Origin: SFTH01 sp963643985
Lineage (GTDB): Bacteria > Bacillota > Clostridia > Christensenellales > Aristaeellaceae
Assembly: GCA_963643985.1 (NCBI GenBank)
Contig: CAVINP010000130.1
Coordinates: 1 to 5,147, forward strand
Length of the DNA stretch: 5,147 nt
Direction: 5' to 3'
Below are positions 5,133 through 5,147 of this stretch, in pieces. The translations under genes and the position numbers were made by a program. The stretch's first letter is position 1. Every line of letters starts with the position of its first letter. The notes below the pieces were generated by a model that made no database searches, was not told where the DNA came from, and saw only the letters and a list, made by a program, of their open reading frames with translations.

Positions 5133-5147
5133 TTGCGAAAGCAGTCG
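5126..5147 (+). CDS. Possible start of a further gene (partial)
   Basis: A GTG at 5126 opens a frame that stays open for the seven codons to the window edge (M/V-N-F-A-K-A-V). AGGCGG at 5109-5114 could be its binding site, but the spacing of 11 bases is long. No family can be assigned from so few residues, and the GTG overlaps the inverted repeat, so this is tentative. Confidence 0.2.

Noticed and set aside
1..5147. CRISPR array, transposase, tRNA, rRNA, phage or defence genes
   Set aside because: I saw no regular spaced repeats, no structural RNA signature and no such protein motifs on either strand. Every stretch over 300 bases is occupied by an assigned gene.

Overview
The window looks like ordinary chromosome from a fairly GC-rich member of the Bacillota, probably class Clostridia. 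This rests on three things. The RecR is of the Bacillus/Clostridium type (zinc ribbon followed by DPCAIC, then HGVISPMDG). The ybaB-recR gene pair is intact. The promoters match the sigma-A consensus closely and the Shine-Dalgarno sites are purine-rich (AGGAGG type). Third codon positions are clearly GC-rich while intergenic regions are AT-rich. No lower taxonomic rank can be supported from the sequence alone.

Layout, left to right. (1) An AT-rich upstream region carries a TTGACA-17-TACAAT promoter for a membrane-anchored GGDEF diguanylate cyclase (201-1349, +). (2) A convergent 100-base gap follows, holding a strong hairpin terminator and a short dispersed-repeat copy. (3) A flavodoxin-fold flavoprotein with a C-x2-C-x2-C-x5-C cysteine cluster lies on the minus strand (1450-2076). 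(4) A 213-base gap before the next gene carries a perfect consensus minus-strand promoter (TTGACA-17-TATAAT), a second copy of the GC-rich palindromic repeat inside the flavoprotein leader, and the terminator of the gene upstream. (5) A secreted 5'-nucleotidase/UshA-type metallophosphoesterase is on the minus strand (2290-3942). (6) A divergent promoter region (about 3943-4143) follows. (7) The ybaB/ebfC and recR operon is on the plus strand (4144-5090). (8) A 57-base tail holds an inverted repeat and perhaps the GTG start of a further gene.

The genes form four transcription units. ybaB and recR work together in nucleoid association and recombinational repair. The nucleotidase is an exported nucleotide- and phosphate-scavenging enzyme, the flavoprotein is a cytosolic redox protein, and the diguanylate cyclase makes c-di-GMP in response to an unknown membrane signal. 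Nothing in the gene content links these into one pathway.

I found no phage, transposase, toxin-antitoxin, CRISPR or defence genes, and no clear new system. The most interesting features are regulatory: a terminator whose U-tract doubles as the -35 box of the next promoter, a palindromic repeat placed in an mRNA leader, and a diguanylate cyclase without the usual inhibitory site.
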